From the NCBI RefSeq assembly GCF_900573885.1, contig NZ_UPSE01000449.1, positions 62,001 to 126,000 on the forward strand: DNA of 64,000 nucleotides, given 5' to 3'. The position numbers were made by a program, and so were the translations under genes. The notes beneath the pieces are model-generated. The model ran no database searches, was not told the origin of the DNA, and worked only from the letters and a program-made list of their open reading frames with translations. How positions within the stretch are numbered: the first letter of the stretch is position 1; each line of letters starts with the position of its first letter. The stretch is from Pseudomonas viridiflava. GTDB lineage: Bacteria; Pseudomonadota; Gammaproteobacteria; Pseudomonadales; Pseudomonadaceae. Positions 1-7,613 of the stretch are shown here, piece by piece.

Positions 1-251
1 TGTTTCGGCTCGCAGGCGTCGTCGCCTTTAACCAGTTTGATCTGTTCGCCATTGATACCGCCTGCGGCGTTGATATCGGCCGCGGCCTGCTCGGCGCCCT
101 TCCACAATTGCTCACCAAATGCGGCATTACCACCGGTCATCGGACCGGCTACACCGATAACGATATCGGCAAAAGCAACGGAAGACAGGCTCATAGCACT
201 GGCAACCGCGAACGCCAGAATACCTTTCTTAAAAGTTTTCTTGTGAGGCAT
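1..251 (-). CDS. Branched-chain amino-acid type ABC transporter substrate-binding protein (N-terminal part only)
   Basis: This is the first 83 codons of a gene on the minus strand that runs off the left edge. The start is ATG at 251, preceded by AGGAG nine bases upstream. The product begins with a Sec signal peptide: basic MPHKKTFKK, then a hydrophobic stretch, with likely cleavage after SSVAFA. The mature part starts DIVIGVAGPMTGGNAAFGEQ and then has a KGAEQAAADINAAGGI region, the typical opening of the LivJ/LivK/BraC periplasmic binding-protein family (type 1 PBP fold). By family it would bind leucine, isoleucine, valine or a related ligand in the periplasm and deliver it to a Liv/Bra permease; the exact ligand cannot be told. 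A consensus sigma-54 promoter lies just upstream, so transcription is probably RpoN-dependent. Confidence 0.9.
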   Translation of the reverse strand, partial: MPHKKTFKKGILAFAVASAMSLSSVAFADIVIGVAGPMTGGNAAFGEQLWKGAEQAAADINAAGGINGEQIKLVKGDDACEPK

Positions 252-294
252 GGAGTTTTGCTCCTGAGGGGTTATGTGAAGGCGCTGAGGAAAG

Positions 295-310
295 AGCAAG
301 CGGCGTGCCA
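295..310 (-). promoter_or_regulatory. Sigma-54 (RpoN) -24/-12 promoter of the binding-protein gene
   Basis: Read on the minus strand the bases are TGGCACGCCGCTTGCT, matching the RpoN consensus TGGCACG-N4-TTGCW throughout, with GG and GC ten bases apart. A transcript would start near 285, leaving a leader of about 35 nt containing the AGGAG ribosome site of the gene starting at 251. Position, orientation and leader length all fit. Confidence 0.85.
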
Positions 311-381
311 CACGCTTTTTAATCCGTGAAAAAAACTTGAAAGGTTTTACCCATGGCTGCGAAAGGCCCTACATCGGGAGG

Positions 382-479
382 GTGCAACCCATCAAAATCG
401 CAAGGTGCAACCATTCGGAAAAATTAAGAGCAACCTAACGATCGGGCAAGAGCAACCAAGCACCCCAATCAGGGCAACT
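382..479. promoter_or_regulatory. Array of five GNGCAACC direct repeats, candidate enhancer sites
   Basis: The 8-mers GTGCAACC (382), GTGCAACC (405), GAGCAACC (428), GAGCAACC (450) and GGGCAACT (472) are spaced 23, 23, 22 and 22 bp, about two helical turns. They lie roughly 85-180 bp upstream of the -12 element of the RpoN promoter, where upstream activating sequences of enhancer-binding proteins usually sit. Which regulator binds is unknown. Most such activators use inverted repeats, so a direct-repeat array is unusual. Confidence 0.5.
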
Positions 480-641
480 CGTCGTAACTGTACTTGTCAC
501 CGAAGTGCACACCACTGGTGCGCTAAATGCGGGCACGCGCACCAATACAGGCTAGTGCAGCGATTCATCAACATTGGGAGCAGGTCGCGTTTTGGGTGAA
601 AAAAGGCACATAGCTGTACTGGTCGGGGGCCGATGACGGGG

Positions 642-723
642 CTGTTGGGCTTCGCCTGCGGCTCAACCCAACCTACGGAACGCCGCCAGTAGGTTGGGTT
701 GAGCCGCAGGCGAAGCCCAACAG
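642..723. repeat. Perfect 35-bp inverted repeat (GTTGGGCTTCGC family)
   Basis: Arms at 642-676 and 689-723 are exact reverse complements separated by 12 nt. Each arm combines GTTGGGCTTCGC with CTCAACCCAACCTAC. Related copies occur at 24550-24580 (single arm), 48416-48485 (pair) and, degenerate, 48697-48738. It lies a few bases past the amaA stop and could also stop transcription, but has no T-run. Confidence 0.85.
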
Positions 724-732
724 GGGCCACCG

Positions 733-2016
733 CTAAATCACCACTCGCAAACACTGGCCCGCGTGGTACAGCGAGAAGCCGAGTTCGTACAACCCGCTGC
801 GCAGGCCGGGCGCGCTGATGGCGTCCATGGGCTGAAAGGGCATGGGTAAGGCGTCACGCGAGCCGGTCAGCAGGTAGTTGGCAAAGGCACGCCCGACCGC
901 CGTTCCGGTGGTAACGCCGCGACCGTTGTAACCGGTAACAGCGACCAGTCCCGGCGCCGGCTCGAACAGACGCATGAGGTGGTCCGGGGTGAAGGCGATG
1001 GTGCCCGTCCAGGTGCATTCCCACTCCACTTTCCCAAGCTGCGGAAAGTAGAACTGTTGAATGCGGTCGGCCCAGGCGCGCACGGCCCACATGGGTTTGT
1101 TGACGGCGCTGCCAAGGCTGCCGAGCAGCAGGCGGCCGTCGGCGTCACGGCGAATGCTGCTGAGCACCTGGCGGGTGTCCCACGAGCCTTGGCCGCCGGG
1201 CAGGATGCTGTCGGCCGCTGCACCGCTCAGGGGCACCGAGGCCACCTGGTAGTAGCCACCGGGGAAAAAATTACGCCGCAGTTCGGTCCACTCGCCTTCG
1301 GTGTAGGCGTTAGAGGCCAGCACCACTTTCTCAGCGAGCACTGAGCCTTGCGCCGTGGCCACTAACCAATCCGCGCCCTGACGCTCCAGCCGGGTAACCG
1401 GCGAATGATGAAACAGCTGGCCGCCAAGCCCGACCACCGCTGTGGCCAGGCCGCTGACATAACCCATGGGATTGACCGTGCCGGCGCGCCGGTCCAGCAG
1501 CGTCGCATCAATGCGCTTGGTGCCGGTGGCCGCATGGCAGGCCGCGCCGGTGATCATTTCCACCGGCGCGCCGCGACGCACCCACTGCGCGCAGCGACTT
1601 TGCAAATCCGCCGTGCCGCTGGCGTTGTGGGCCATGTGCAAGGTGCCTTGGCGCTGGGCCTGGCAATCGATGGCGTATTTATCGATCAGGGAAAACACCA
1701 GCGACGGCGCGTTCCCCATTTCCGCCACCAGCTTGCTGCCGACGGCCTGACCAAGACCGGCTTCGACGTCATCCGGCGCGATCCACATGCCGGCGTTTAC
1801 CAGCCCGACATTGCGCCCCGAACCGCCATGGCCGGTTTCATGGGCCTCGACGATGGCGACGCGCTTGCCTTGCTCAAGCAGGTGCAGCGCGGTGGATAAA
1901 CCGGTGAAGCCGGCGCCGATCACACAGACATCCACCTTCAACTCACCCGTCAGCGCCTCGGCTGTCGGGCGCTGCGCGGTGACCTGTTCCCATAAACATG
2001 CTTGCTGTAACGGCAT
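733..2016 (-). CDS. amaA: FAD-dependent L-pipecolate oxidase (AmaA-like)
   Basis: A 427-residue DAO-family flavoprotein. The dinucleotide-binding motif VIGAGFTGLS is at residues 32-41, followed by the ExH region typical of FAD-dependent amine oxidases, and a C-terminal TGYNGRGVTTG flavin loop. Together with the adjacent aldehyde dehydrogenase and LysR gene it matches the P. putida amaA-amaB locus (PP_5257-PP_5258 as I recall), in which AmaA oxidises L-pipecolate to piperideine-6-carboxylate during D-lysine breakdown. The ATG at 2016 was chosen because homology starts there; the longer open frame (to 2172) overlaps the amaB 3' end. Upstream Shine-Dalgarno is weak (GGGAT). Substrate is inferred from context; related PuuB/DadA-like oxidases are the alternative. 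Confidence 0.8.
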   Translation of the reverse strand: MPLQQACLWEQVTAQRPTAEALTGELKVDVCVIGAGFTGLSTALHLLEQGKRVAIVEAHETGHGGSGRNVGLVNAGMWIAPDDVEAGLGQAVGSKLVAEMGNAPSLVFSLIDKYAIDCQAQRQGTLHMAHNASGTADLQSRCAQWVRRGAPVEMITGAACHAATGTKRIDATLLDRRAGTVNPMGYVSGLATAVVGLGGQLFHHSPVTRLERQGADWLVATAQGSVLAEKVVLASNAYTEGEWTELRRNFFPGGYYQVASVPLSGAAADSILPGGQGSWDTRQVLSSIRRDADGRLLLGSLGSAVNKPMWAVRAWADRIQQFYFPQLGKVEWECTWTGTIAFTPDHLMRLFEPAPGLVAVTGYNGRGVTTGTAVGRAFANYLLTGSRDALPMPFQPMDAISAPGLRSGLYELGFSLYHAGQCLRVVI

Positions 2017-2087
2017 AGCAAGATCCCTAAAAACCCAACCGCGCAATATGGAAAACGTAGCGAGCGATGAGCGCACTAGCTTTCCCG

Positions 2088-3578
2088 TCAGTCGAAGGTG
2101 ATGCCCTGGGCAAGCGGCAGCTCGCGGGAATAATTGACCGTATTGGTTTGCCGACGCATATACGCGCGCCACGCATCCGAGCCGGACTCGCGGCCGCCGC
2201 CGGTTTCTTTTTCGCCGCCAAAGGCGCCGCCGATTTCCGCGCCGCTCGGGCCGATGTTGACGTTGGCGATGCCGCAGTCACTGCCCACGGCCGACATGAA
2301 CATCTCGGCCTCGCGCACATCGGTGGTGAAGATGCACGAGGACAGCCCTTGCGGCACGTCGTTGTTCAGGCGGATGGCGTCGGCAAATTCGCTGTAGCTC
2401 ATTACATAAAGAATGGGCGCGAAGGTTTCATGGCGGACCACGGCGCTTTGCTCGGGCATTTCCACAATCGCCGGAGCCACGTAGTAGGCGTTGGGGAAAC
2501 TGTCTTCGAGTTGGCGGGCGCCACCGAATACCGTGCCGCCTTCTTGCTCGGCCTGCACCAGCGCGGCCTGCATGCCGTCGAAGCTTTGCTTGTCGATCAG
2601 CGGCCCGACCAGATTGCCTTCCAGCGGATGGCCGATGCGCACCTTGGCGTAGGCAGTTTTCAGACGCGCGACGATTTCGTCTTTTACCGACTCGTGGGCG
2701 ATCAGGCGGCGCAAGGTGGTGCAGCGTTGGCCGGCGGTGCCGATGGCGCTGAACAGAATGCCACGCACGGCCAGATCGAGATCGGCACTGGGCGCGAGGA
2801 TCATCGCGTTATTGCCGCCGAGTTCCAGAATCGAGCGAGCGAAACGCGCCGCCACAACCGGTGCCACTTCACGGCCCATGCGCGTGCTGCCGGTGGCGCT
2901 GACGAGCGCTACGCGGCGGTCTTGCACCAGCGCTTCGCCGGCTTCGCGGGCACCAATGATCACTTGGCTGAGGTGGGCCGGCGCATCGCTGAATTGCTTG
3001 GCCACACCGTCGAACAATGCCTGGCACGCCAGCGCGGTGAGCGGCGTTTTCTCCGACGGTTTCCACACCACCGAGTTGCCGCACACCAGCGCCAGCGTGG
3101 TGTTCCACGCCCACACGGCAACCGGGAAGTTGAACGCGCTGATCACGCCAACCACGCCCAGCGGGTGCCAGGTTTCACGCATATGGTGGCCGGGGCGCTC
3201 GGAGGCGATGGTCAAGCCATAGAGCTGGCGCGACAGGCCGACGGCGAAGTCGCAGATGTCGATCATTTCCTGCACTTCACCCAAGCCTTCCTGGGTGATT
3301 TTGCCGGCTTCCCACGACACCAGTTCACCGAGCTCGGCCTTGTGCGCGCGCAGCGCTTCGCCGAATAAACGGATCAACTCGCCACGGCGCGGCGCCGGCA
3401 CTTGGCGCCAGGCCTGAAAGGCGGCGTCGGCCTGGCCGATCTGGGCCTGCACGGAGGCGGCATCTTGTAGCTCGACCGTGCCGATCTGGCTGCCGTCGAC
3501 AGGCGAATGCACCGCGTGGGCGCCCTGTTGATAACGCGACGGGGCAACGCCCAATTTGTTCAGCAATGCAGCAACCAT
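2088..3578 (-). CDS. amaB: Aldehyde dehydrogenase, piperideine-6-carboxylate / 2-aminoadipate semialdehyde dehydrogenase (AmaB)
   Basis: A 496-residue NAD-dependent aldehyde dehydrogenase of the ALDH7 (antiquitin) type. It shows the GTAGQRCTT catalytic cysteine motif, the ELGGNNA motif with the general-base glutamate, and NFPVAVWAWN in the cofactor region. ALDH7 enzymes oxidise 2-aminoadipate semialdehyde to 2-aminoadipate, the step after AmaA. The ATG at 3578 has AAAGG eight bases upstream; a GTG at 3587 is the alternative start. The gene is 71 bp upstream of amaA in the same direction, so the two are probably co-transcribed, and it is divergent from the LysR gene. Confidence 0.88.
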   Translation of the reverse strand: MVAALLNKLGVAPSRYQQGAHAVHSPVDGSQIGTVELQDAASVQAQIGQADAAFQAWRQVPAPRRGELIRLFGEALRAHKAELGELVSWEAGKITQEGLGEVQEMIDICDFAVGLSRQLYGLTIASERPGHHMRETWHPLGVVGVISAFNFPVAVWAWNTTLALVCGNSVVWKPSEKTPLTALACQALFDGVAKQFSDAPAHLSQVIIGAREAGEALVQDRRVALVSATGSTRMGREVAPVVAARFARSILELGGNNAMILAPSADLDLAVRGILFSAIGTAGQRCTTLRRLIAHESVKDEIVARLKTAYAKVRIGHPLEGNLVGPLIDKQSFDGMQAALVQAEQEGGTVFGGARQLEDSFPNAYYVAPAIVEMPEQSAVVRHETFAPILYVMSYSEFADAIRLNNDVPQGLSSCIFTTDVREAEMFMSAVGSDCGIANVNIGPSGAEIGGAFGGEKETGGGRESGSDAWRAYMRRQTNTVNYSRELPLAQGITFD

Positions 3579-3670
3579 GTCCGGCACCTTTTAACCAACG
3601 GGTGAAATGTGATGGCAGCAGTAATAGCCGGCTCGCCTGCGCGCAACAAACGACCTTTACTCCACACATC

Positions 3671-3685
3671 ATTCCGTTTAGTAAT
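3671..3685. promoter_or_regulatory. Candidate LysR-type binding box between amaB and the regulator
   Basis: The bases ATTCCGTTTAGTAAT contain an ATT-N9-AAT dyad and a T-N11-A core, the loose consensus of LysR-type regulators, in the divergent space between amaB and the LysR gene. The motif is short and could arise by chance. Confidence 0.35.
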
Positions 3686-3725
3686 GCCAAACCCTCAATC
3701 GCCCGCCGCCGGACCGACTACCGCC

Positions 3726-4613
3726 ATGCTCAAGCGCCACATGCCTTCGCTCACCGCCCTGCAATGCTTCGAAGCGGTGGCGCGGCACCTGAGTTTTACC
3801 CGTGCCTCGGAAGAACTGGCGCTCACGCAAAGCGCCGTGAGCAAGCAAGTGGCGCAGTTGGAAGAGGTGGTGCAACACCTGCTGTTTCGCCGCGTGCGCC
3901 GCAGTTTGCAGCTCACGCCGGCCGGCTCGCTGTACCTGGCCGAGGTGCGCAAAATTCTTACGCAGGTGGAAATGTCGACCCACTACCTGCGCTCCTACGG
4001 CGGCGAAACCGAAGTGCTGCGCGTGGCCACATTGCCGACCTTTGGCGCGCGCTGGCTGGTGCCGCGTTTGAAAGGCTGGCGGTTGCGTCATCCGAATATT
4101 CACCTGGACGTGCGCAACGAACTGGAGCCCGACGAACTGGCGCAAGGCCTTAGCGACGTGGCGTTCTACTTCGGCCAGAGCGCCCGCCCTGGCGCCGAAT
4201 GCGTGCGTTTGTTTGGGGAGGAAATGGTGCCGGTCTGCGCCCCAAGCGTGCTGCCCGCTGAGCCGTTTACCGATCCGACCCAACTCACCGACCTGGTGCT
4301 GCTGCAAAACGCCACTCGCCCGGAAGCCTGGCACGAGTGGTTTCAAAGCCAGGACCGACACACGGAACACAGCTACCACGGCCCGCGCTTCGACAGTTTT
4401 TACATGTGCATTCGCGCCGCCCAGGTCGGCTGCGGCGTGGCCTTGCTGCCGCGCTTTCTGGTGGAGGAAGAACTGGCCGAAGGCAAGCTGGTGATCCCGT
4501 GGCAACACAGCCTGACCAGCAACAGCGCCTATTACCTGGCCTACGCGGAGCACGCCGCCGAAGTGCCAAAAGTGCGCGACTTCGTGCGCTGGATTCACGA
4601 GCAGATCGACTAA
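3726..4613 (+). CDS. LysR-family transcriptional regulator (GcvA-like), probable regulator of the ama cluster
   Basis: From the ATG at 3726 the product is 295 residues, the usual LysR length. The N-terminal winged helix-turn-helix (residues about 8-65) contains FTRASEELALTQSAVSKQVA. The rest is a periplasmic-binding-like effector domain (about 95-290). In-frame ATGs further upstream (3684, 3609) would add an unconserved tail and run into the likely operator, so they were rejected; no strong Shine-Dalgarno is seen at any of them. It is divergent from amaB and followed by the DUF1338 gene, the arrangement I recall for PP_5259 in P. putida. A role in sensing a lysine catabolite is inferred from position. 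Confidence 0.85.
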   Translation: MLKRHMPSLTALQCFEAVARHLSFTRASEELALTQSAVSKQVAQLEEVVQHLLFRRVRRSLQLTPAGSLYLAEVRKILTQVEMSTHYLRSYGGETEVLRVATLPTFGARWLVPRLKGWRLRHPNIHLDVRNELEPDELAQGLSDVAFYFGQSARPGAECVRLFGEEMVPVCAPSVLPAEPFTDPTQLTDLVLLQNATRPEAWHEWFQSQDRHTEHSYHGPRFDSFYMCIRAAQVGCGVALLPRFLVEEELAEGKLVIPWQHSLTSNSAYYLAYAEHAAEVPKVRDFVRWIHEQID

Positions 4614-4718
4614 GCCGCCAATACGAATTTATGGAATGAACCCGGCAGTTTTTTTCGCTTGTCGCTCGCTGTGTCGACAGGTTTGATAGCCACACGAAAT
4701 AGCCCAAGAGCCGCCGCC

Positions 4719-5738
4719 ATGACCCGTGATGCCCACTTGTTCCAGCTTGTCGCTGCCACCATCGGCGAGGCCGCCGCCGAATGGGTGTTCGCCCATGTCG
4801 CTATTCCCGCAGGCTTGGCCGGCTTCGCCAATAGCGAACAACAGCTGCACCGCGTGTGGCTGGCTGAAGCGCTGAACCTGGGCCTGTTTCACAAACTGGT
4901 GGAAGCGGTGCCCAACGGCCGGTTGTATGTGGAAGAGCAACGGCAGGACGGCCGCCAGGTGGTGTTCGACCACGGCGCCATCCGGACCGTCGACTGGCCC
5001 GAAAACGGCGCCCTGCCCCGTGGCCGTCACGCCTTTACGCGCCTGCTCGAACCGCTGGGCTTTACCGATGTACGCACCTACCCGCTGACCAAACTGAAAA
5101 TGACCGGCTACGCCTACCGGCAGATGGATCTGCCCGCCGACATCGCGCAGTTCTTTGTGTCCGAACTGCACCCCGGTCGCTTCAGCGAAGCCTTTCAGCA
5201 GGCCGTCACTCGCGTCTGCGAAACCAGCCGCGACCCGCTAAACGCCGAGCACCTGGGCACGCTGCGCACCTTGCGCCAGACCCGCCACTGCACGGTCGCC
5301 GCCGCCCTGCAATTGCTGCCTGCCTTGTATCAGGCGTTCGACTGCCAACACTCGACGGTTCAGGAAAATGACTACCAGGCCCTGCTCAGCGAAAGCGCGG
5401 AAATGGCCTGGATTGCCACCGAAGGCAACCGCTTCAACCACCTCACCGACCGCGTAAGCGACCTGCAAGTCGTGGTTGACCATCAGCGCACCTTGCAGCG
5501 GCCGATGAAAGACAGCATCGAAACCTCCAGCTCACGCCGCGTGATGCAAACCGCCTACAAAGCCGTGCAGGTACAGCGCAACTTTATCGACGCCCACGGC
5601 CACACCGTGCAGCGCACCGTACCGGGTTCGTTTGTGGAGTTTATTCAGCGGGAAGTGGACGAAGAAACGGGCGAGCTGGACCTGCATTTCGACAGCAGCA
5701 ACGCCCAGGGCATTTTCAAGATGACGGATTCGCGGTAG
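4719..5738 (+). CDS. DUF1338 iron enzyme, likely 2-oxoadipate dioxygenase/decarboxylase (HglS-like)
   Basis: A 339-residue DUF1338 protein of the vicinal-oxygen-chelate type. DHGAIRT gives His85 and Arg89, FNHLTDR gives His241, and GSFVEFIQRE gives Glu307. In the characterised P. putida HglS the iron ligands and arginine are, as I recall, His70, Arg74, His226 and Glu294, so H-to-R (4) and H-to-H (156) spacings are identical and H-to-E nearly so (66 versus 68). HglS converts 2-oxoadipate to D-2-hydroxyglutarate, completing the route fed by AmaA/AmaB, and the neighbourhood is the same. This protein is clearly shorter than HglS (about 460 residues), so it may lack the C-terminal part. ATG 4719 has AAGAG upstream; the open frame begins earlier with TTG. 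Confidence 0.78.
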   Translation: MTRDAHLFQLVAATIGEAAAEWVFAHVAIPAGLAGFANSEQQLHRVWLAEALNLGLFHKLVEAVPNGRLYVEEQRQDGRQVVFDHGAIRTVDWPENGALPRGRHAFTRLLEPLGFTDVRTYPLTKLKMTGYAYRQMDLPADIAQFFVSELHPGRFSEAFQQAVTRVCETSRDPLNAEHLGTLRTLRQTRHCTVAAALQLLPALYQAFDCQHSTVQENDYQALLSESAEMAWIATEGNRFNHLTDRVSDLQVVVDHQRTLQRPMKDSIETSSSRRVMQTAYKAVQVQRNFIDAHGHTVQRTVPGSFVEFIQREVDEETGELDLHFDSSNAQGIFKMTDSR

Positions 5739-5819
5739 CGACGAGAAACGCGGAATTATTGTAGGTGCGGCTGTGCGCTTTGAAGCGCAGCGTACTGGAG
5801 GGGAAGAATCACAAAGTAC

Positions 5820-5885
5820 TGTGGGAGCGGCTTCAGCCGCGATGCTCTTGAGGCTAAGAGCATCGCGGCTAAAGCCGCTCCCACA
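5820..5885. repeat. REPIN-like palindromic pair (GTGGGAGCGGC family)
   Basis: Two 30-nt arms (5820-5849 and 5856-5885) are inverted with one mismatch and a 6-nt loop. Each arm starts TGTGGGAGCGGCT and contains AGCCGCGATGCTCTT. The same unit occurs at 10286-10354 (variant), 22119-22148 (single) and 28441-28505. Confidence 0.85.
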
Positions 5886-5914
5886 AAAAAACGGCGCTAA
5901 GGCTTCAACGCCGT
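5885..5914 (-). terminator. Rho-independent terminator of azurin
   Basis: On the minus strand ACGGCG and CGCCGT (909-914 and 891-896) form a stem around a 12-nt loop, followed directly by seven Ts, about 25 nt after the azurin stop codon. The T-run abuts the REPIN at 5820-5885. Confidence 0.8.
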
Positions 5915-5939
5915 ATGGCCGACGACCAGAAAGCCGTCC

Positions 5940-6389
5940 TCAGTCAACCAAAGTAACCGAGCCTTTCATCATGCTGGAGTGGCCCGGGAACGAGCAGAAG
6001 AACGAATAATCGTCGCCCGCTTTCAGCTTGCTCACGTCAAAGCTCACCGAGTCTTTCTCGCCGGCACCAATGATTTTGGTGTGGGCGATTACGCGGTCGT
6101 CGCCGGCTTTCAGGTAGTCGGCGTCAATGCCAGCGCCCATGCCGTCGCCGGTTACGCCGGCCATGTCGGAAGTTTTCGAAATCACCAGGTTATGGCCCAT
6201 CACGTTCTTTGGCAGCGAACCGCTGTGGCCCAGGTTTACGGTGAAGGTTTTGCAGCTTTTGCTGATTTTGATTTCTTTGGTGTCGTAGCTCATCTGGTCA
6301 GTGGAGTCGACGTTGATGGAGCAGTCGGCGGCGAATGCCTGAAGGCTGGCCAGCGAGAGTACGGAAGCGAGTGCGAGCTTGCGAAGCAT
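5940..6389 (-). CDS. azu: Azurin, periplasmic blue copper protein
   Basis: A 149-residue precursor with a 20-residue signal peptide ([20 protein letters not shown]) and mature start [10 protein letters not shown], almost identical in layout to Pseudomonas azurin. The type 1 copper ligands are visible: His in VMGHNLV, and Cys, His and Met in [12 protein letters not shown]. The two remaining cysteines (ADCSI and SKSCKTF) give the conserved disulfide. It carries electrons in the periplasm, classically to denitrification or peroxidase enzymes. The ATG at 6389 has AAGGAG six bases upstream; the longer frame from 6416 is not needed. It is divergent from the LOG gene. Confidence 0.97.
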   Translation of the reverse strand: MLRKLALASVLSLASLQAFAADCSINVDSTDQMSYDTKEIKISKSCKTFTVNLGHSGSLPKNVMGHNLVISKTSDMAGVTGDGMGAGIDADYLKAGDDRVIAHTKIIGAGEKDSVSFDVSKLKAGDDYSFFCSFPGHSSMMKGSVTLVD

Positions 6390-6754
6390 GGTGAACTCCT
6401 TGGCAGGGGTGGGCAATGCGCCCGGTTTAACAATAACGAACAGATGCTGTGTTTAAACAGACGGTTGATAGCACAGACGAGTTCAAGCAAACGCGAGGCA
6501 AAAAGCCGCACGACTAAAGTGCTATGGCGCTGATCGAAACATTCAAACGGCGCACGCTCGCCTCTTTACGTAGCCTGAGCCCTCATCTGACGAGGCACTG
6601 ACCATGACATTGACCGATTTGATGCGCAGCCTGCTGGCGGCGTACGCCTGCGGGGCAAGCGGCACCTGCGCTGATGCGTCGCAGGCGGTTTAACCCTTGG
6701 TGAGCGCGCCGCCAGCGGCTACCCTGTGGGCGTTTTTTGCCTAGGGAGTGATTT
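6390..6754. other. Intergenic region between azurin and the LOG gene
   Basis: A 365-bp divergent spacer. I find no clear Anr box (TTGAT-N4-ATCAA) or consensus promoter. A 29-codon open frame (6604-6693) has only a moderate ribosome site and no recognisable product; it is not called. Confidence 0.5.
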
Positions 6755-7342
6755 ATGTCGTTGCGTTCGCTGTGTGTTTTTTGTGGCGCAAGCACGGGGG
6801 CCGATCCGGCTTACCGCGAGGCGGCGGTCAATCTTGGCCGCACCTTGGCCGAGCAGCAGATCCGTCTGGTCTACGGCGGCGGCGCAGTGGGCTTGATGGG
6901 CACGGTTGCCGACGCAGCACTGGCGGCCGGCGGCGAAGTGGTCGGCATCATTCCGCAGTCGCTCAAGGATGCCGAGATCGGCCACCCAGGCCTGACCCGA
7001 CTTGAAGTCGTGGACGGCATGCACGCCCGCAAAGCGCGAATGGCAGAACTGAGCGACGGTTTTATCGCCCTGCCTGGCGGCCTCGGCACCCTGGAAGAAT
7101 TATTCGAAGTCTGGACCTGGGGCCAGCTCGGCTACCACAGCAAGCCGTTGGGTCTGCTGGAGGTGAACGGCTTCTATGCCAAGCTCAACGACTTTCTCGA
7201 CCATCTGGTAGCCGAGCGCTTCGTGCGGGCGCCGCACCGGGAAATGCTGCAAATCAATGAGTCGCCTACCGAATTGATCGCCACCATGGCGAACTGGACA
7301 CCTTCAGTCGCGCCCAAATGGGTGGACCGCGAGCCCACCTGA
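6755..7342 (+). CDS. LOG-family cytokinin riboside 5'-monophosphate phosphoribohydrolase
   Basis: A 195-residue member of the TIGR00730 / lysine-decarboxylase-like Rossmann family. It has the signature [11 protein letters not shown] (residues 105-115) with the catalytic Glu, the nucleotide-binding [11 protein letters not shown] (39-49), and the HARKARM arginine region. LOG proteins hydrolyse the N-glycosidic bond of AMP or cytokinin nucleotides and release ribose 5-phosphate; older annotations calling them lysine decarboxylases are wrong. The ATG at 6755 is preceded by AGGGAG. The pairing with azurin matches P. aeruginosa PA4922/PA4923 as I recall. Cellular role in bacteria is not settled. 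Confidence 0.9.
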   Translation: MSLRSLCVFCGASTGADPAYREAAVNLGRTLAEQQIRLVYGGGAVGLMGTVADAALAAGGEVVGIIPQSLKDAEIGHPGLTRLEVVDGMHARKARMAELSDGFIALPGGLGTLEELFEVWTWGQLGYHSKPLGLLEVNGFYAKLNDFLDHLVAERFVRAPHREMLQINESPTELIATMANWTPSVAPKWVDREPT

Positions 7343-7430
7343 ACTCTTTCCGCCATCCGCCGGCCACTGCGCAAATCTCGCGCGTGGGCTTTACTCAAGG
7401 CAATGCGCACCGACACCAGCAGAGGATTTT

Positions 7431-7595
7431 ATGGCCAAACCCAATTACAACTTCGCCAAGCAACAGCGCGACCTTGCCAAAGAGCAGAAGAAAGAAGAGA
7501 AGCGTCAGCGTAAATTGGCCCACGGCCAAGCCGAGCAGCCAGAAGAAAGCGCTGAGCAAGACACCGACGCCGTCGACGACAAACCCAGCGAGTAA
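7431..7595 (+). CDS. Small charged protein of unknown function (54 residues)
   Basis: An ORF of 54 residues beginning MAKPNYNFAKQQRDLAKEQ, with AGAGGA four bases before the ATG. The first half is Lys/Glu/Arg/Gln-rich and probably one helix (KEQKKEEKRQRKLAHGQ); the second half is acidic (EQPEESAEQDTDAVDDKPSE). No signal peptide or membrane segment. I recall similar short proteins with an N-terminal PNYNFAKQQRELAK motif in many Pseudomonas genomes, usually labelled hypothetical. It follows the LOG gene by 88 bp and is convergent with the diheme cytochrome gene. Function unknown. Confidence 0.75.
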   Translation: MAKPNYNFAKQQRDLAKEQKKEEKRQRKLAHGQAEQPEESAEQDTDAVDDKPSE

Positions 7596-7613
7596 TCCGC
7601 CCGCCGGCGCCGG

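Larger units (their letters stand above)
252..732. other. Intergenic region between the binding-protein gene and amaA
   Basis: No gene is supported here. The right part (252-480) holds the ribosome site, RpoN promoter and repeat array of the leftward binding-protein gene. The stretch 481-640 shows no clear signal. Positions 642-723 hold a large inverted repeat just beyond the amaA stop codon. Confidence 0.7.

Noticed and set aside
2067..3368. A 433-codon open frame antisense to amaB
   Set aside because: Same GC shadow effect; no motif, no ribosome site, opposite a well-supported gene.
6390..6520. Anr (FNR-type) box upstream of azurin
   Set aside because: TTGATAGCACAG near 6463 has only the left half-site; no TTGAT-N4-ATCAA dyad is present.
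6604..6693. 29-codon open frame between azurin and the LOG gene
   Set aside because: Only a moderate GAGG upstream, no recognised product and no second line of evidence.
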